This document shows, one piece after another, positions 56,659-64,000 of a stretch of DNA of 64,000 nt (within the stretch, counting starts at the first letter, position 1; each line of letters starts with the position of its first letter). The notes under the pieces are model-generated. The model was not told the DNA's origin. It made no database searches and saw nothing but the letters and a program-made list of their open reading frames with translations. Source of the DNA: Rapana venosa (Eukaryota; Mollusca; Gastropoda; Neogastropoda; Muricidae); assembly GCA_028751875.1 (NCBI GenBank), contig CM054141.1:37732578-37796577 (forward strand), given 5' to 3'. The translations under genes were made by a program, and so were the position numbers.

Positions 56659-59600
56659 TCGATACCTGAATCTCCTGAAGCTTTGCTGCCAGCTAGGATG
56701 TTGACACTGATCCCACAATTTCCAGCAAACGTCATTTCCAACACACAGGTCACCAGTCCTCCATCGCTTACATCATGGCCGGCAGTCAGTTTCCGATCTG
56801 CTCATGCACAATATAACTTGTTCATTTTTCACTGTATTGTTTTATTATTGTATTATATTGCATTGCATTACATTGCATTGTATTGTACTGCACTGAATTG
56901 CATTGCAGTGCAGTGCAGTTCAGTGCAGCGCAGCGCAAAGCAGTGTAATGTGGTGTAATCTAGTTTAGTGTGGTGTAATGTAGTGTAGAGTAGTGTAGTG
57001 TAGAGTACGGTAGTGTACTGTAGTGTACTGTAATGCATGTAGTAAATTCTAAATGATATCATCCACTGCCCCAATCAAGATCAAAACAGCAGAGGAAATA
57101 AACAAAATGCATTTGTACATGAAGTGCATTATAATGAATATTTCTAGCAGATTAACATAGCACAAATGATATGATTCAGATGTTGTGTTTGAGAGTTGCT
57201 TTTTCCGTGATTCAAAGCAGTGAGCAATATATATACTAGGAGAGCTCCATGATACATTCAGCTCCAAATGGGTTAATTGATAAATACTCCTTTAACCAGT
57301 GGAAAGTGAACATTTTCAATATGTGATAGATATTTACTCATTTACTTATACAACTGACTTATTCACTCATACAATAGAAGCTCAAAACAGAAAGTGGTAT
57401 TTGTGTTCAACACAGTCAGGACAAAACCTGGAGGGAGGGGGGGGGGGGGGGTTGCTTAAGATTAACAGTATCTACACTTCATCTAAACCTTGCCAAAGCA
57501 TATTTATACATACTAGTACTATCACAGCTAGATACGTCTCTTTCTGGACTTTTGAAACTACCTTACAAAGTAAACTTGTCATTCACACACACACCTACCT
57601 ACACCCACACACACCTACACCACACAACCTACACACCACACACACCTACACACAACCACTCACCAGCCAAAAGGTTCTGCACCACACCGAAGGCCTGTAC
57701 AAGACTCTGAGGACGCTCCAGGTCTGGAACCTCACACCCCACCTGCTTGTAACACTGCGCCAACGCACTGCCTCCCAGACGACACCGCCCAGCTCCCATA
57801 GACACCCACAGCAGATCACCTTCACCTTCAGGACACTTCAGGTCAGGGGTCACCGTGGCCATAATGTCGGGACAGGCTGCGTAAGTGGACACCACCAAAG
57901 TGCCTGCACAGGGAATAGGGATTCTTAAGAATTGTTTCAAAATTTTATTTCTAGGATAATGGAATAAGCACTCGGTGGCTTTTTACATCCACTCCCTATG
58001 TGTATGCAGTTTTGTAAATTTTGTCATCCATTCCCACTGGCACAGGATGGCCTACCCTTCTGAAAAGTGGAATGGGTTTTGCGTATATGTTCTGCGTGCG
58101 TTCGCACACAGGACCTCGGTTTATAGTCTCACCTGAAGGACTTCTGGGGGGAGTGGAGTTGGCACTGATTTTAACTCTGGAGGAAAAAATCCTCTTGAGA
58201 ATATGAGTTAATGTGTCTAAAAATGAGTGCTTAACAACAACAAAAAAAAAACATCAAAAAAACAAAAACAAAAATAAATGGTTTTCTAGGAAAAAAAACA
58301 AACATTTTCCTGCAGTCTTGTGAGTCAAGTCTGTCTGCTGCGTTAATGCTTTCTTTGCCTTCATCTGATATGCACAACATGCACCTTTGAATTCATACAC
58401 AAAAAACACTGAACTCATACAGAAAAGGGTAACAATTACACATCAGATGCAAACATACACCAATAAAATGACCCAAAGCAACAATACCAAAAAAATTTCT
58501 AGACACAAAATTTTATTGTACATTAAATTTTTTTTTTTTTTTAAAGATACTCCATTCTTCAAATCAGTGAAAAGAATTTCTTGCTGAAACATGTATACAG
58601 GTACTAGTGAGACAGACAATAAGCAACAACAACAACAACAAAACCCAAACAAAACAAAAACACATAAAAAAGCTTACTTTATTAACATAGAAACTAAATC
58701 ACGGAAAAGTGGAAACATGTCACACAAATCTTCAAAAAGGCATAGCTTGTACCTGTGCAGAAAGAACTTCTGACATTCCCGCAGATTTGTATGAACATAC
58801 TGCACGTTTTGATTCCAAAATATGAAAATATCTGTTGTCACCATTCACACCCTAGATGTGCATTTCAAACAGCTGCAAATATATATATAATTTTTAATTT
58901 ATTCTTTTATAGTGAGGATAATGGAATAAGTACTCATGTGCTTTTTACATCCCGTGTGTATGCGGTTTTGTAAATTATGTCATCTGTTCCCACCGGCACA
59001 CAATGGCCTACTCTTACGAAAAGCGGAACAGGATTTAACGTGTGCGCAAGATGTTCTGCGTGCGTTGGCACATGGGGCCTCGGTTTATAGTCTCATCCAA
59101 AGGCTGCAAATATTTATCATGTGCATTTCAAATGGCTGCAAATATTTATCATGTGCATTTCAAATGGCTGCAAATATTTATCATGTGCATTTCAAATGGC
59201 TGCAAATATTTATCATGTGCATTTCAAATGGCTGCAAATATTTGTCATGTGCATTTAAAATGGTTGCAAATATTTATCATGTGTATTTATAACGGCTGCA
59301 AATATTTATCATGTGTATTTATAATTTTAAAAAAGGGGGACGGGATAGCTCAGTGATCGGAGCACTCGCTTTCCCCCAGCCAAGTTAAGCAGTGTCGAGC
59401 GTGGTTACCAGTTGGATGGGTGACCGTTTGCGCGCCTTGGCTTCAGTACAGTTCCCCCAGTTCACCTAGCTGTAAATGGGTACCTGCCCTCTTTAGGGTC
59501 AGGGAAGGTAAAGCAGCGAGGGAGAGGAGATGGGCGCCGCCCTCAATATGCTGGCCCTAGAGAAGTGAGGTCTCTGACGCCTCACTCCCCTACGACGTTA

Positions 59601-60411
59601 TAGGTTATGGGACTCCTTTACCTTTACCTTTTTATTTATAATGGCTGCAAATATTTATCATGTGCATTTAAAATGGCTGCAAATACTTATTATATGCATT
59701 TAAAATGGCTGCAAACATTAATCATACGCATTCCAAACGTCTGCAAATATTTATTATTTGCTTTTCAAACAGCTGCAAATATTTATTATGCACATTTCAA
59801 ATGGCTTGTGCATTTCAAATGGCTCCAAATATTTATCATGTGTATTCCATACGCCTACAAATACCTGTAGTGAGTCTTCACATGTTGAAAGCTGGTAATC
59901 TCATGGAACACAAGGAGCATACAACAACAAACAAAAAAACCCCACCATAATTGAAAAAGAAATCTGACCTGGTGCTTTGACGACTTCAGTCTGGGTGCGG
60001 GCAGCCATGCTGAGGGAGTCCTTCCCCCCGTCCACGGCTATGCCCAGCTCCATCATGACGTGACACATGGCCACACAGGCGTCCACCAACGCCGCTCCTT
60101 CCCCGGGCAGTTTGGCCGCCCACATCCAGTTTCCGCTGCACTTCACGTCCTGTAGTACAGATCAGACTTTCTGTGCCACAGCTGCTTTCCAGATCAAGAC
60201 TTTCTGCCAGAGATGCTTTCCAGATAGGTACATCGCGGATGCAACTGCTGATTGTTCAGCTTCAACAGTTTCGACAGTTGCGATTATACAACGCAGTCAG
60301 TCTCCAGAGCAAAAGCTATGCACGCTAACACACACTAACTCACACAAAACACACATATTCACATACACACACAAAACTCACAACACACACACACACTCAC
60401 TCACATTCACT

Positions 60412-60444
<33 letters not shown>

Positions 60445-62180
60445 CCCCCTCCCTCCCTGCGACAAAACTCATTTCAACCTGCACAGTGACTCACCCTGAG
60501 ATCTGAAATCCTGGCAAAGGCTAAATTGGTGACAGCTTCGGCCACCGACATGCGAGCCCCGCAGCCAGGGTCTATCAGCCCTTTGATTGGCTGTTCTCCT
60601 ATCGCCGTGGCCGCTCCTACCTGCACACAAGTCGTAAGTCCCCTGTTCACTCTTTCTATGCTATGAGATACGCTATAGCATACCTGATGCTTACTTCTGT
60701 TGGTTACTAAGATACACTATGGCCTACCATGACAATATAAGTTTGAAGTTCACCAGTAAAAGGGTATGTGTGAAAATGAATAGACATGCAGACAGGAAAA
60801 GAAAAAACAATAATGGGTGCCGCTGCTCTTGTGTTGACATGCTCTACCTGGGGAGAGCAGAATGAATTTCACACAGAGAAATCTGCAGTGACTTAAAGGG
60901 GTATACTATATAATACAATACTATACAAAGTGTACAGCTGTATTCTGGAATCACCTAAGAGTGCACATGTATTATTAGACTGGTTGTGAAAGCTTTGTGC
61001 CTGTAAATGTAAAGGAGTTCCATAACCTATAAGGTTGTAGGGGAGTGAGGCGTCAGAGACCTCACTTCTCTAGGGGCCAGCATATTAAAGGTGGTGCCCA
61101 TCTCCTCTCCCTCGCTGCTTTACCTTCCAGACACTAAAGAGGCAGGTACACATTTACAGCTGTGCGCCTGTACTTTACCTGAAGAATGAATAGGACTAAG
61201 TTTGTCTCTTCACTAGCTCACTCAACAAGACGGCATCTGCTGTGACCAAATGTCAGTTTATATGTGGTCTGCTGATACTGTACTGATTCCACAGTGAATA
61301 TTCACTATGCAGACATATCTGTTCATTCCATTTCTACAAGTGAAAAGTATCTGGGATATAAAGCTTTAACATTTATGAATTTTCTATTATATAAAAATCA
61401 CACCCCAATGTAGTAACATTTGATTTTTTTTTAATCAGTTAATTATTCACAAATAAAGACCAAGTTTTCAGACTTTGTTGTATGATACCTTCTTTCTCTA
61501 AATTTTACCTCTAAATTTTACATTTGTAATTGCTTGTTGTTGTTTTTTAACCAAAACTGTCATTGTAACCCTTATCAATCCCAGTATATAGTGCATATAG
61601 AATAGAACAATTAGCCATTATGGAATGAGTTAATGCTGTAACTACAGAGCTATACTGATAAGTTCAGTACATTTTGAATGAAAGACATGAGACTGACAAA
61701 TGTATGCAGTTTTTCAGTATAACAATTATGTACAAATTTGTCTGTTAAAAGTATCCTGTATTGTTGTCTTTGTGAAAAATGTGTGTTTTTACACATGAGC
61801 CTCTTTGATTTCATTAAAAGAAAAAGAAAAAATTCAGTATTATACATAAACCATGATGACGAGGAGGAGGAGAACAAAGATGATGATGATGATGATGATG
61901 ATGATGAAGAAGAAGAAGAAGAAGAAGAACAAGAAGAAAAGAAGAACAAGAAGATGATGATGGAAATGATATTGATGATGACAATGATGATGATGATGAT
62001 GATGATGATGGTGGTGGTGGCAGTGATAATGATGAAGATGATGATGGTTATTTTTGCTGTTGTTCATTCACATACCTGGTCAAAATGAGAGGTAGCGACG
62101 ACCGCCACATCGGCCAGAGGGGTGTGCAAGGGTCCCACACACTGCTGCTGGGCCACCAGCCCAGTCACTGATCGATCCAC
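49403..62180 (-). CDS. PFAS: Phosphoribosylformylglycinamidine (FGAM) synthase, C-terminal half, 11 exons; 5' part outside window
   Basis: Known: converts FGAR, glutamine and ATP to FGAM in cytosolic de novo purine synthesis; about 1,340 residues in animals. Seen: eleven minus-strand exons give about 657 residues from VDRSVTGLVAQQQ to the stop at 49403-49405. In order: PurM-like motifs CSGNWMW, DGGKDSLSMAA and GHDVSDGG; an AIRS C-terminal region (PIEALFAEE, SVNGSLVLE); then the class I glutamine amidotransferase from PRVAIIREEGSNGDRE, with the nucleophile in GVCNGCQ and the His-Glu pair in MPHPE. Exons, 5' to 3': 62076-62180, 60495-60620, 59969-60149, 57664-57903, 56666-56797, 55294-55451, 53698-53905, 53001-53203, 51341-51487, 50421-50576, 49403-49719. 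Odd: exon 8 needs one extra base to join exon 9 in frame, and the last exon has a triplicated acceptor. Upstream exons are not visible in 62.2-64.0 kb. Confidence 0.93.
49711..49829 (-). repeat. In-frame 54-bp tandem triplication of the PFAS last-exon acceptor and exon start
   Basis: Three copies begin at 49827, 49773 and 49719 on the minus strand. Each carries a ~19-nt intron end (ttttctactccag or, distally, attatcaattccag) and about 35 nt of exon (GKFV-K-EA). No copy has a stop, so use of the outer acceptors would add 18 or 36 residues. The distal copy adjoins ordinary intron and is probably the ancestral boundary. Confidence 0.88.
49892..50008 (+). repeat. GT microsatellite (PFAS intron)
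   Basis: Imperfect GT with GTGAGT and GCATG interruptions. Confidence 0.92.
50421..50576 (-). CDS. PFAS: PFAS exon j
   Basis: 156 bp, phase 1 at both ends. Encodes GTDQTAQGVLLDHNTSQRY, ESRF, ALMLQGMEGTVFGMWVSHGE. Acceptor gtttgcag, donor GAGAAG|gtcagt. Confidence 0.92.
50718..50872 (+). mobile_element. SINE family 2-like head (PFAS intron)
   Basis: CAGGATAGCCTCGTGGTTTG (A-box-like) and GGGTTCAAGCCACC (B-box-like), then TCTGGAGTTAACATCAATAC. The 3' half is missing. Confidence 0.7.
50930..51125 (+). repeat. CACACCA / CACTACA minisatellite (PFAS intron)
   Basis: About 200 bp of five- to ten-base units CACAC, CACTA, CACCA in mixed order. Confidence 0.85.
51341..51487 (-). CDS. PFAS: PFAS exon i (amidotransferase nucleophile)
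   Basis: 147 bp. Encodes GWAATARFNKVVSEELRRF and TFSLGVCNGCQLMALLGW, including the catalytic cysteine. Acceptor gtgggcag, donor CTCAG|gtgagt in phase 1. Confidence 0.92.
51520..51768 (+). repeat. Degenerate ~40-50-bp repeat (PFAS intron)
   Basis: Repeats of GTGAAAATGTCGCAAATG, GCTGATATC and TTTAAAATTG in varied spacing, with one exact local duplication of GCAAAAATGATGCCAATGCT. Confidence 0.8.
51770..53000. other. Unique part of the PFAS exon h-i intron
   Basis: AT-rich, no exon or repeat family recognised. Confidence 0.6.
53001..53203 (-). CDS. PFAS: PFAS exon h (apparent one-base deficit at its 3' end)
   Basis: 203 bp. Start of the amidotransferase domain: PRVAIIREEGSNGDREM, then RGVAFVGGFSYADVCGS. 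The frame closes as S-L-K at donor AAAG|gtgagt in phase 0, but the next exon needs phase 1. One more G near 53007 would restore the conserved G-S-A-K-G-W join. Confidence 0.88.
53578..53642 (+). mobile_element. SINE family 2 tail fragment (PFAS intron)
   Basis: AAAAAGCACATATGTGCTTA then TTATCCTCGAAATAAAAGAA; nothing of the body. Confidence 0.65.
53698..53905 (-). CDS. PFAS: PFAS exon g
   Basis: 208 bp ending in phase 1. Encodes VKISVNGSLVLEAPMHELR, WEETSFVLERRQANP and on to FAKVD. Acceptor actgtgacag, donor TGATA|gtgagt. Confidence 0.9.
54868..55232 (+). repeat. Dispersed repeat R5, copy 2 (PFAS intron)
   Basis: Nearly co-linear with the copy at 1.5 kb and in the same orientation. It differs by small indels and substitutions and ends at the same AATCAAGAACTGTGATAA. 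It lies about 60 bp from PFAS exon f. Confidence 0.85.
55294..55451 (-). CDS. PFAS: PFAS exon f
   Basis: 158 bp ending in phase 0. Encodes VSPIEALFAEEVGLVLETR and on to NAAQVPQ. Acceptor ttgttgcag, donor CACAA|gtaagt. Confidence 0.9.
55570..55965 (+). repeat. ~23-bp minisatellite TTCCTAGGACTTTATTTGCA (PFAS intron)
   Basis: About 17 diverged units with CATATTCCTAGGACTTTA as the core, 18-27 bp apart. Confidence 0.85.
56225..56655 (+). repeat. ~37-bp minisatellite inside a CA microsatellite (PFAS intron)
   Basis: Units CTGTATGCATGAGTGCACAA joined by ACACAC stretches of variable length, about 10 units, ending about 10 bp from the PFAS exon e donor. Confidence 0.87.
56666..56797 (-). CDS. PFAS: PFAS exon e
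   Basis: 132 bp, phase 1 at both ends. Encodes DRKLTAGHDVSDGGLVTC and EMTFAGNCGI. Acceptor gcatgagcag, donor ATTCAG|gtatcg. Confidence 0.92.
57664..57903 (-). CDS. PFAS: PFAS exon d
   Basis: 240 bp, phase 1 at both ends. Encodes TLVVSTYAACPDIMATVTP, the GGSALAQC motif and on to VVQNLLA. Acceptor tccctgtgcag, donor GGCTG|gtgagt. Confidence 0.92.
57942..58200 (-). mobile_element. SINE family 2, diverged reverse copy (PFAS intron)
   Basis: AGGATAATGGAATAAGCACT, then GGCACAGGATGGCC, TTCGCACACAGGACCTCGGT and GGAGTGGAGTTGGCACTGAT, i.e. tail to mid-body in reverse. Confidence 0.74.
58893..59105 (-). mobile_element. SINE family 2 reverse copy inside a 32-bp minisatellite (PFAS intron)
   Basis: GAGGATAATGGAATAAGTAC to GGTTTATAGTCTCATCC. 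A minisatellite unit (ATTTCAAACAGCTGCAAATA) lies just before it, and the array resumes at its right end. Confidence 0.78.
59336..59632 (+). mobile_element. SINE family 1 inserted into a 32-bp minisatellite (PFAS intron)
   Basis: An almost complete family 1 copy. Direct repeats TATTTATAAT at 59316-59325 and 59633-59642 flank it. The minisatellite resumes in register on both sides. Confidence 0.87.
59969..60149 (-). CDS. PFAS: PFAS exon c
   Basis: 181 bp. Encodes DVKCSGNWMWAAKLPGEGA and the DGGKDSLSMAAR motif; ends in phase 1 at donor CACCAG|gtcaga. Acceptor gtactacag. Confidence 0.92.
60495..60620 (-). CDS. PFAS: PFAS exon b
   Basis: 126 bp, 42 codons, phase 0 at both ends. Encodes VGAATAIGEQPIKGLIDPG and on to FARISDLR. 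Not visible as a long ORF, but the reading frame and flanking ag/gt are clear. Confidence 0.9.
60800..60912 (+). mobile_element. SINE family 3, 3' fragment (PFAS intron)
   Basis: Only the end of the element: GCTGCTCTTGTGTTGACATG, GGGGAGAGCAG, then CACAGAGAAATCTGCAGTGA. A similar short reverse fragment lies near 27320-27372. Confidence 0.68.
61006..61176 (-). mobile_element. SINE family 1, truncated reverse copy (PFAS intron)
   Basis: Only the 3' body is present (minus strand: AAATGTGTACCTGCCTCTTT, then AGGTCTCTGACGCC and the tail). The tRNA/5S head is missing. Confidence 0.75.
61858..62048 (+). repeat. GAT/GAA trinucleotide domain (PFAS intron)
   Basis: (GAT)n, (GAA)n, (GAT)n in series, ending about 28 bp from the PFAS exon a donor. 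Confidence 0.92.
62076..62180 (-). CDS. PFAS: PFAS exon a (first visible exon)
   Basis: 105 bp, 35 codons, phase 0 at both ends. Encodes VDRSVTGLVAQQQCVGPLH and on to SHFDQ. Acceptor gatgtcaacag, donor CAG|gtatgt. Confidence 0.9.
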
Positions 62181-63715
62181 CTGTTGACATCCACAGCACT
62201 CTAATATCAAAAAAATATTGTAAAATATCATTATCCTTTTTTCTTTGCTATATGCCTCCTGTTTCACAGTTGCTGCATTCCTATTGTTAATCTTGATTGT
62301 TTCATAGGAGGGGGTCTAGAGATATTGTGTTTGTAATCGGGTTTTGGCTGTTGTTGGGTGTTTCTCGCTCTTGTTTTAAGGGTTGAGCTTTTTTCTTCCA
62401 GGGGTGGGGGTGGGGGTGGGAGTTGCTTCTTGGGTTTCTTTTGAGGGCAGGGTAGGGGGTTACACACATTAAGATAGGTTTAGGTTTTTTCACGTGAAAT
62501 TCAGTAGTTGAAATTTTATTTACATTTTTCATTGGAATTACTGATTTTGTTAGAAATTGTTAGAATTGCATTTTCCTGTTGTTTATTGTAGTTCAATAGG
62601 TTAGTAATGTAATGGTGGGTTTTTTTTCTATAATTTTGGTTGTTGTTTTTCTGTATTTTTTATTTTTAAATTTTATCATTAAATTCTTTCTCCTGTAGAG
62701 TACCAACTACACCCTCCTCCCTTAACACTCATACACCCTCCTTCTCCCCCCCCCCCCCCCCCCAATATCACAACTGTGAAAAGACGTTAAATGAATTTGA
62801 ACAGCACTTTAACTAACCATTCTTCCTTCACACACACACATCAGACTAACTACATTTTTACAGCACTTTCTTTTTGTTTCTCAGCTACAACACTGGGGTT
62901 CATCAACGGTGAGATTTTGTGTAAACTGTTTACCCACCATCGCACTGACTCAACAGAGTAAAGATGGGAGACTGGTCTCTGAACAATAGCAGATGACGTT
63001 ATTGTGAGGTGAACGGAAATCTTTTAACAATGGCAGGTTTTTTTGTTGAGAAAAATCTGATTTTAATGTATGAAATCTTATTTCCATATTTTCAAACTTT
63101 TCCCACACAAATAGGGAAAAATATGGAGGGTGCACTGGTCTGCTGACAATGCTACCATTATCTATACACCAGGTTGTAGTGTTTCATAGATTAGTTTGTA
63201 TTCAAGGGAAACAACTGTCACGTGGTCATTATTATTCATCTTTATGAGTTACATACCTTTTTACTGTTACTATGGTATTCGATCATCAAGCTAACGAACG
63301 ATCATTAAACTTTGGTCGCTCTATCATAACTGAGTTTGTTTACATCTATCGATGTAGCGAATGAATCGGATCACAAACACTACAAACATCACATTGCGAC
63401 GAGGATGGTGAAGGAATTGGCTACAAACGTCATTTCTTCAAGCTGAATCAAGATTGAAATTATCGTATGTACTGACTCATTAGTCTATGTTTAAAAGTTA
63501 AAACGAACTTTCAGGGCTACTGCACTTCCCACTATCCTCCTTTCGACTGTTCTTCAGAACAAAGCTATCCGATGGCAGAAAGGGGAAATCAAGACTGAAA
63601 AATATTTTTGTAGCCAAATAATATTCAAAATGATCAGGGCAAAAAGCTCTTTTTCTCACCCTATGCTTGGTGATGACCTAAATGATATTGTGGAACACTT
63701 TAACTGATGAACGGG
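62181..63715. other. PFAS intron or flank, no exon recognised
   Basis: Contains a piece of repeat R10 and a tail motif (GTGAAAAGACGTTAAATGAA, 62776-62796) also seen near 3030 and, reversed, near 42640. No upstream PFAS exon found. Confidence 0.5.
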
Positions 63716-63719
63716 TCCA

Positions 63720-64000
63720 TCCTACTGGTGGTGAAACTCATTTTCAAAAGCTTGCTGAGCTATCACTGAACATTTCAATCCTCAAACTAATGAAGAATTC
63801 CAGAAGTACATTTCCGTCGTTGTGAACAGAAAGGTGATGTAGATGACTATTATGGGAACTAAAACAACTGGCAGCAACCTGTGGCTTCAATATCCAGATG
63901 CAGAAATTAAATCTCAGTTTATTGCAGGCTGCCGAAGCAACAAGGTACGTGAAAAGGGACTAGCAACTCCTGCCATGACTCTAAAAGACTTGCTTTCATA
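63720..64000 (+). pseudogene. Degenerate Ty3/gypsy-type gag capsid fragment, runs off the window
   Basis: The plus strand carries pieces of a retrotransposon gag capsid domain in two frames: a block around 63780-63850 with an aromatic/charged helix pattern, then blocks with the conserved L-A-x-x-C-x-F and I-x-G-C spacing up to 63995. At least one frame change and stop codons interrupt it. It could belong to a longer element right of the window. Confidence 0.6.

Larger units (their letters stand above)
58850..59885 (+). repeat. 32-bp minisatellite interrupted by two SINEs (PFAS intron)
   Basis: Units contain GGCTGCAAATATTTATCATG and TGCATTTCAAAT. Blocks: one unit at 58852, about seven at 59099-59325, about seven at 59641-59880. 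A family 2 SINE and a family 1 SINE split them. Confidence 0.88.

Noticed and set aside
49403..62180. PFAS as a processed or dead pseudogene
   Set aside because: It has introns, clean splice sites and intact catalytic motifs. One missing base is more easily an assembly error, but this stays open.

Overview
The window is animal nuclear DNA, most probably from a gastropod mollusc. Genes are sparse and split by GT-AG introns. Intergenic and intronic DNA is crowded with microsatellites, minisatellites and tRNA-derived SINEs. Two of the genes belong to a rhodopsin-like receptor type that I associate with gastropod chemosensory receptors. The organism call is an inference from this combination, because the window contains no species-diagnostic sequence.

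Layout: (1) 1-18.8 kb has no gene I can support. It holds dispersed repeats, SINE copies, LINE fragments, a mixed-period minisatellite (4.7-5.2 kb) and many CA, CT, AT and GATA microsatellites. (2) 18.86-27.16 kb (+) is a five-exon class A GPCR (copy A). (3) 29.16-38.08 kb (-) is its five-exon paralogue (copy B) in the opposite, tail-to-tail orientation, with identical exon phases and almost identical exon lengths. (4) 38.1-49.4 kb is gene-free: LINE fragments, one SINE, two minisatellites, GT/CT microsatellites and a 4-kb AT-rich tract with degenerate repeats. (5) 49.40-62.18 kb (-) is the C-terminal half of PFAS (FGAM synthase, de novo purine synthesis): eleven exons, about 657 residues, with the 5' half beyond the right edge. 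(6) 62.2-64.0 kb has no gene and ends in a broken Ty3/gypsy-type gag fragment.

The receptor pair and PFAS have no functional link that I can see; they are only neighbours. The receptors would act at the plasma membrane of sensory or neuronal cells, and PFAS in the cytosol.

The most interesting pattern is rearrangement at splice sites. Copy A has a 29-bp array of about 60 units ending against the exon 5 acceptor, apparently grown from the branch-point region, and a ~42-bp array starting at the exon 3 donor. In copy B a SINE inserted exactly at the exon 2 donor, and its target-site duplication copied the donor. The last PFAS exon has its acceptor plus exon start triplicated in frame (3 x 54 bp). 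The GPCR paralogues also share blocks of 305 bp and 164 bp with no mismatch inside otherwise diverged exons, which looks like gene conversion. PFAS exon 8 appears to lack one base relative to the conserved frame, which is either an assembly error or a real lesion.
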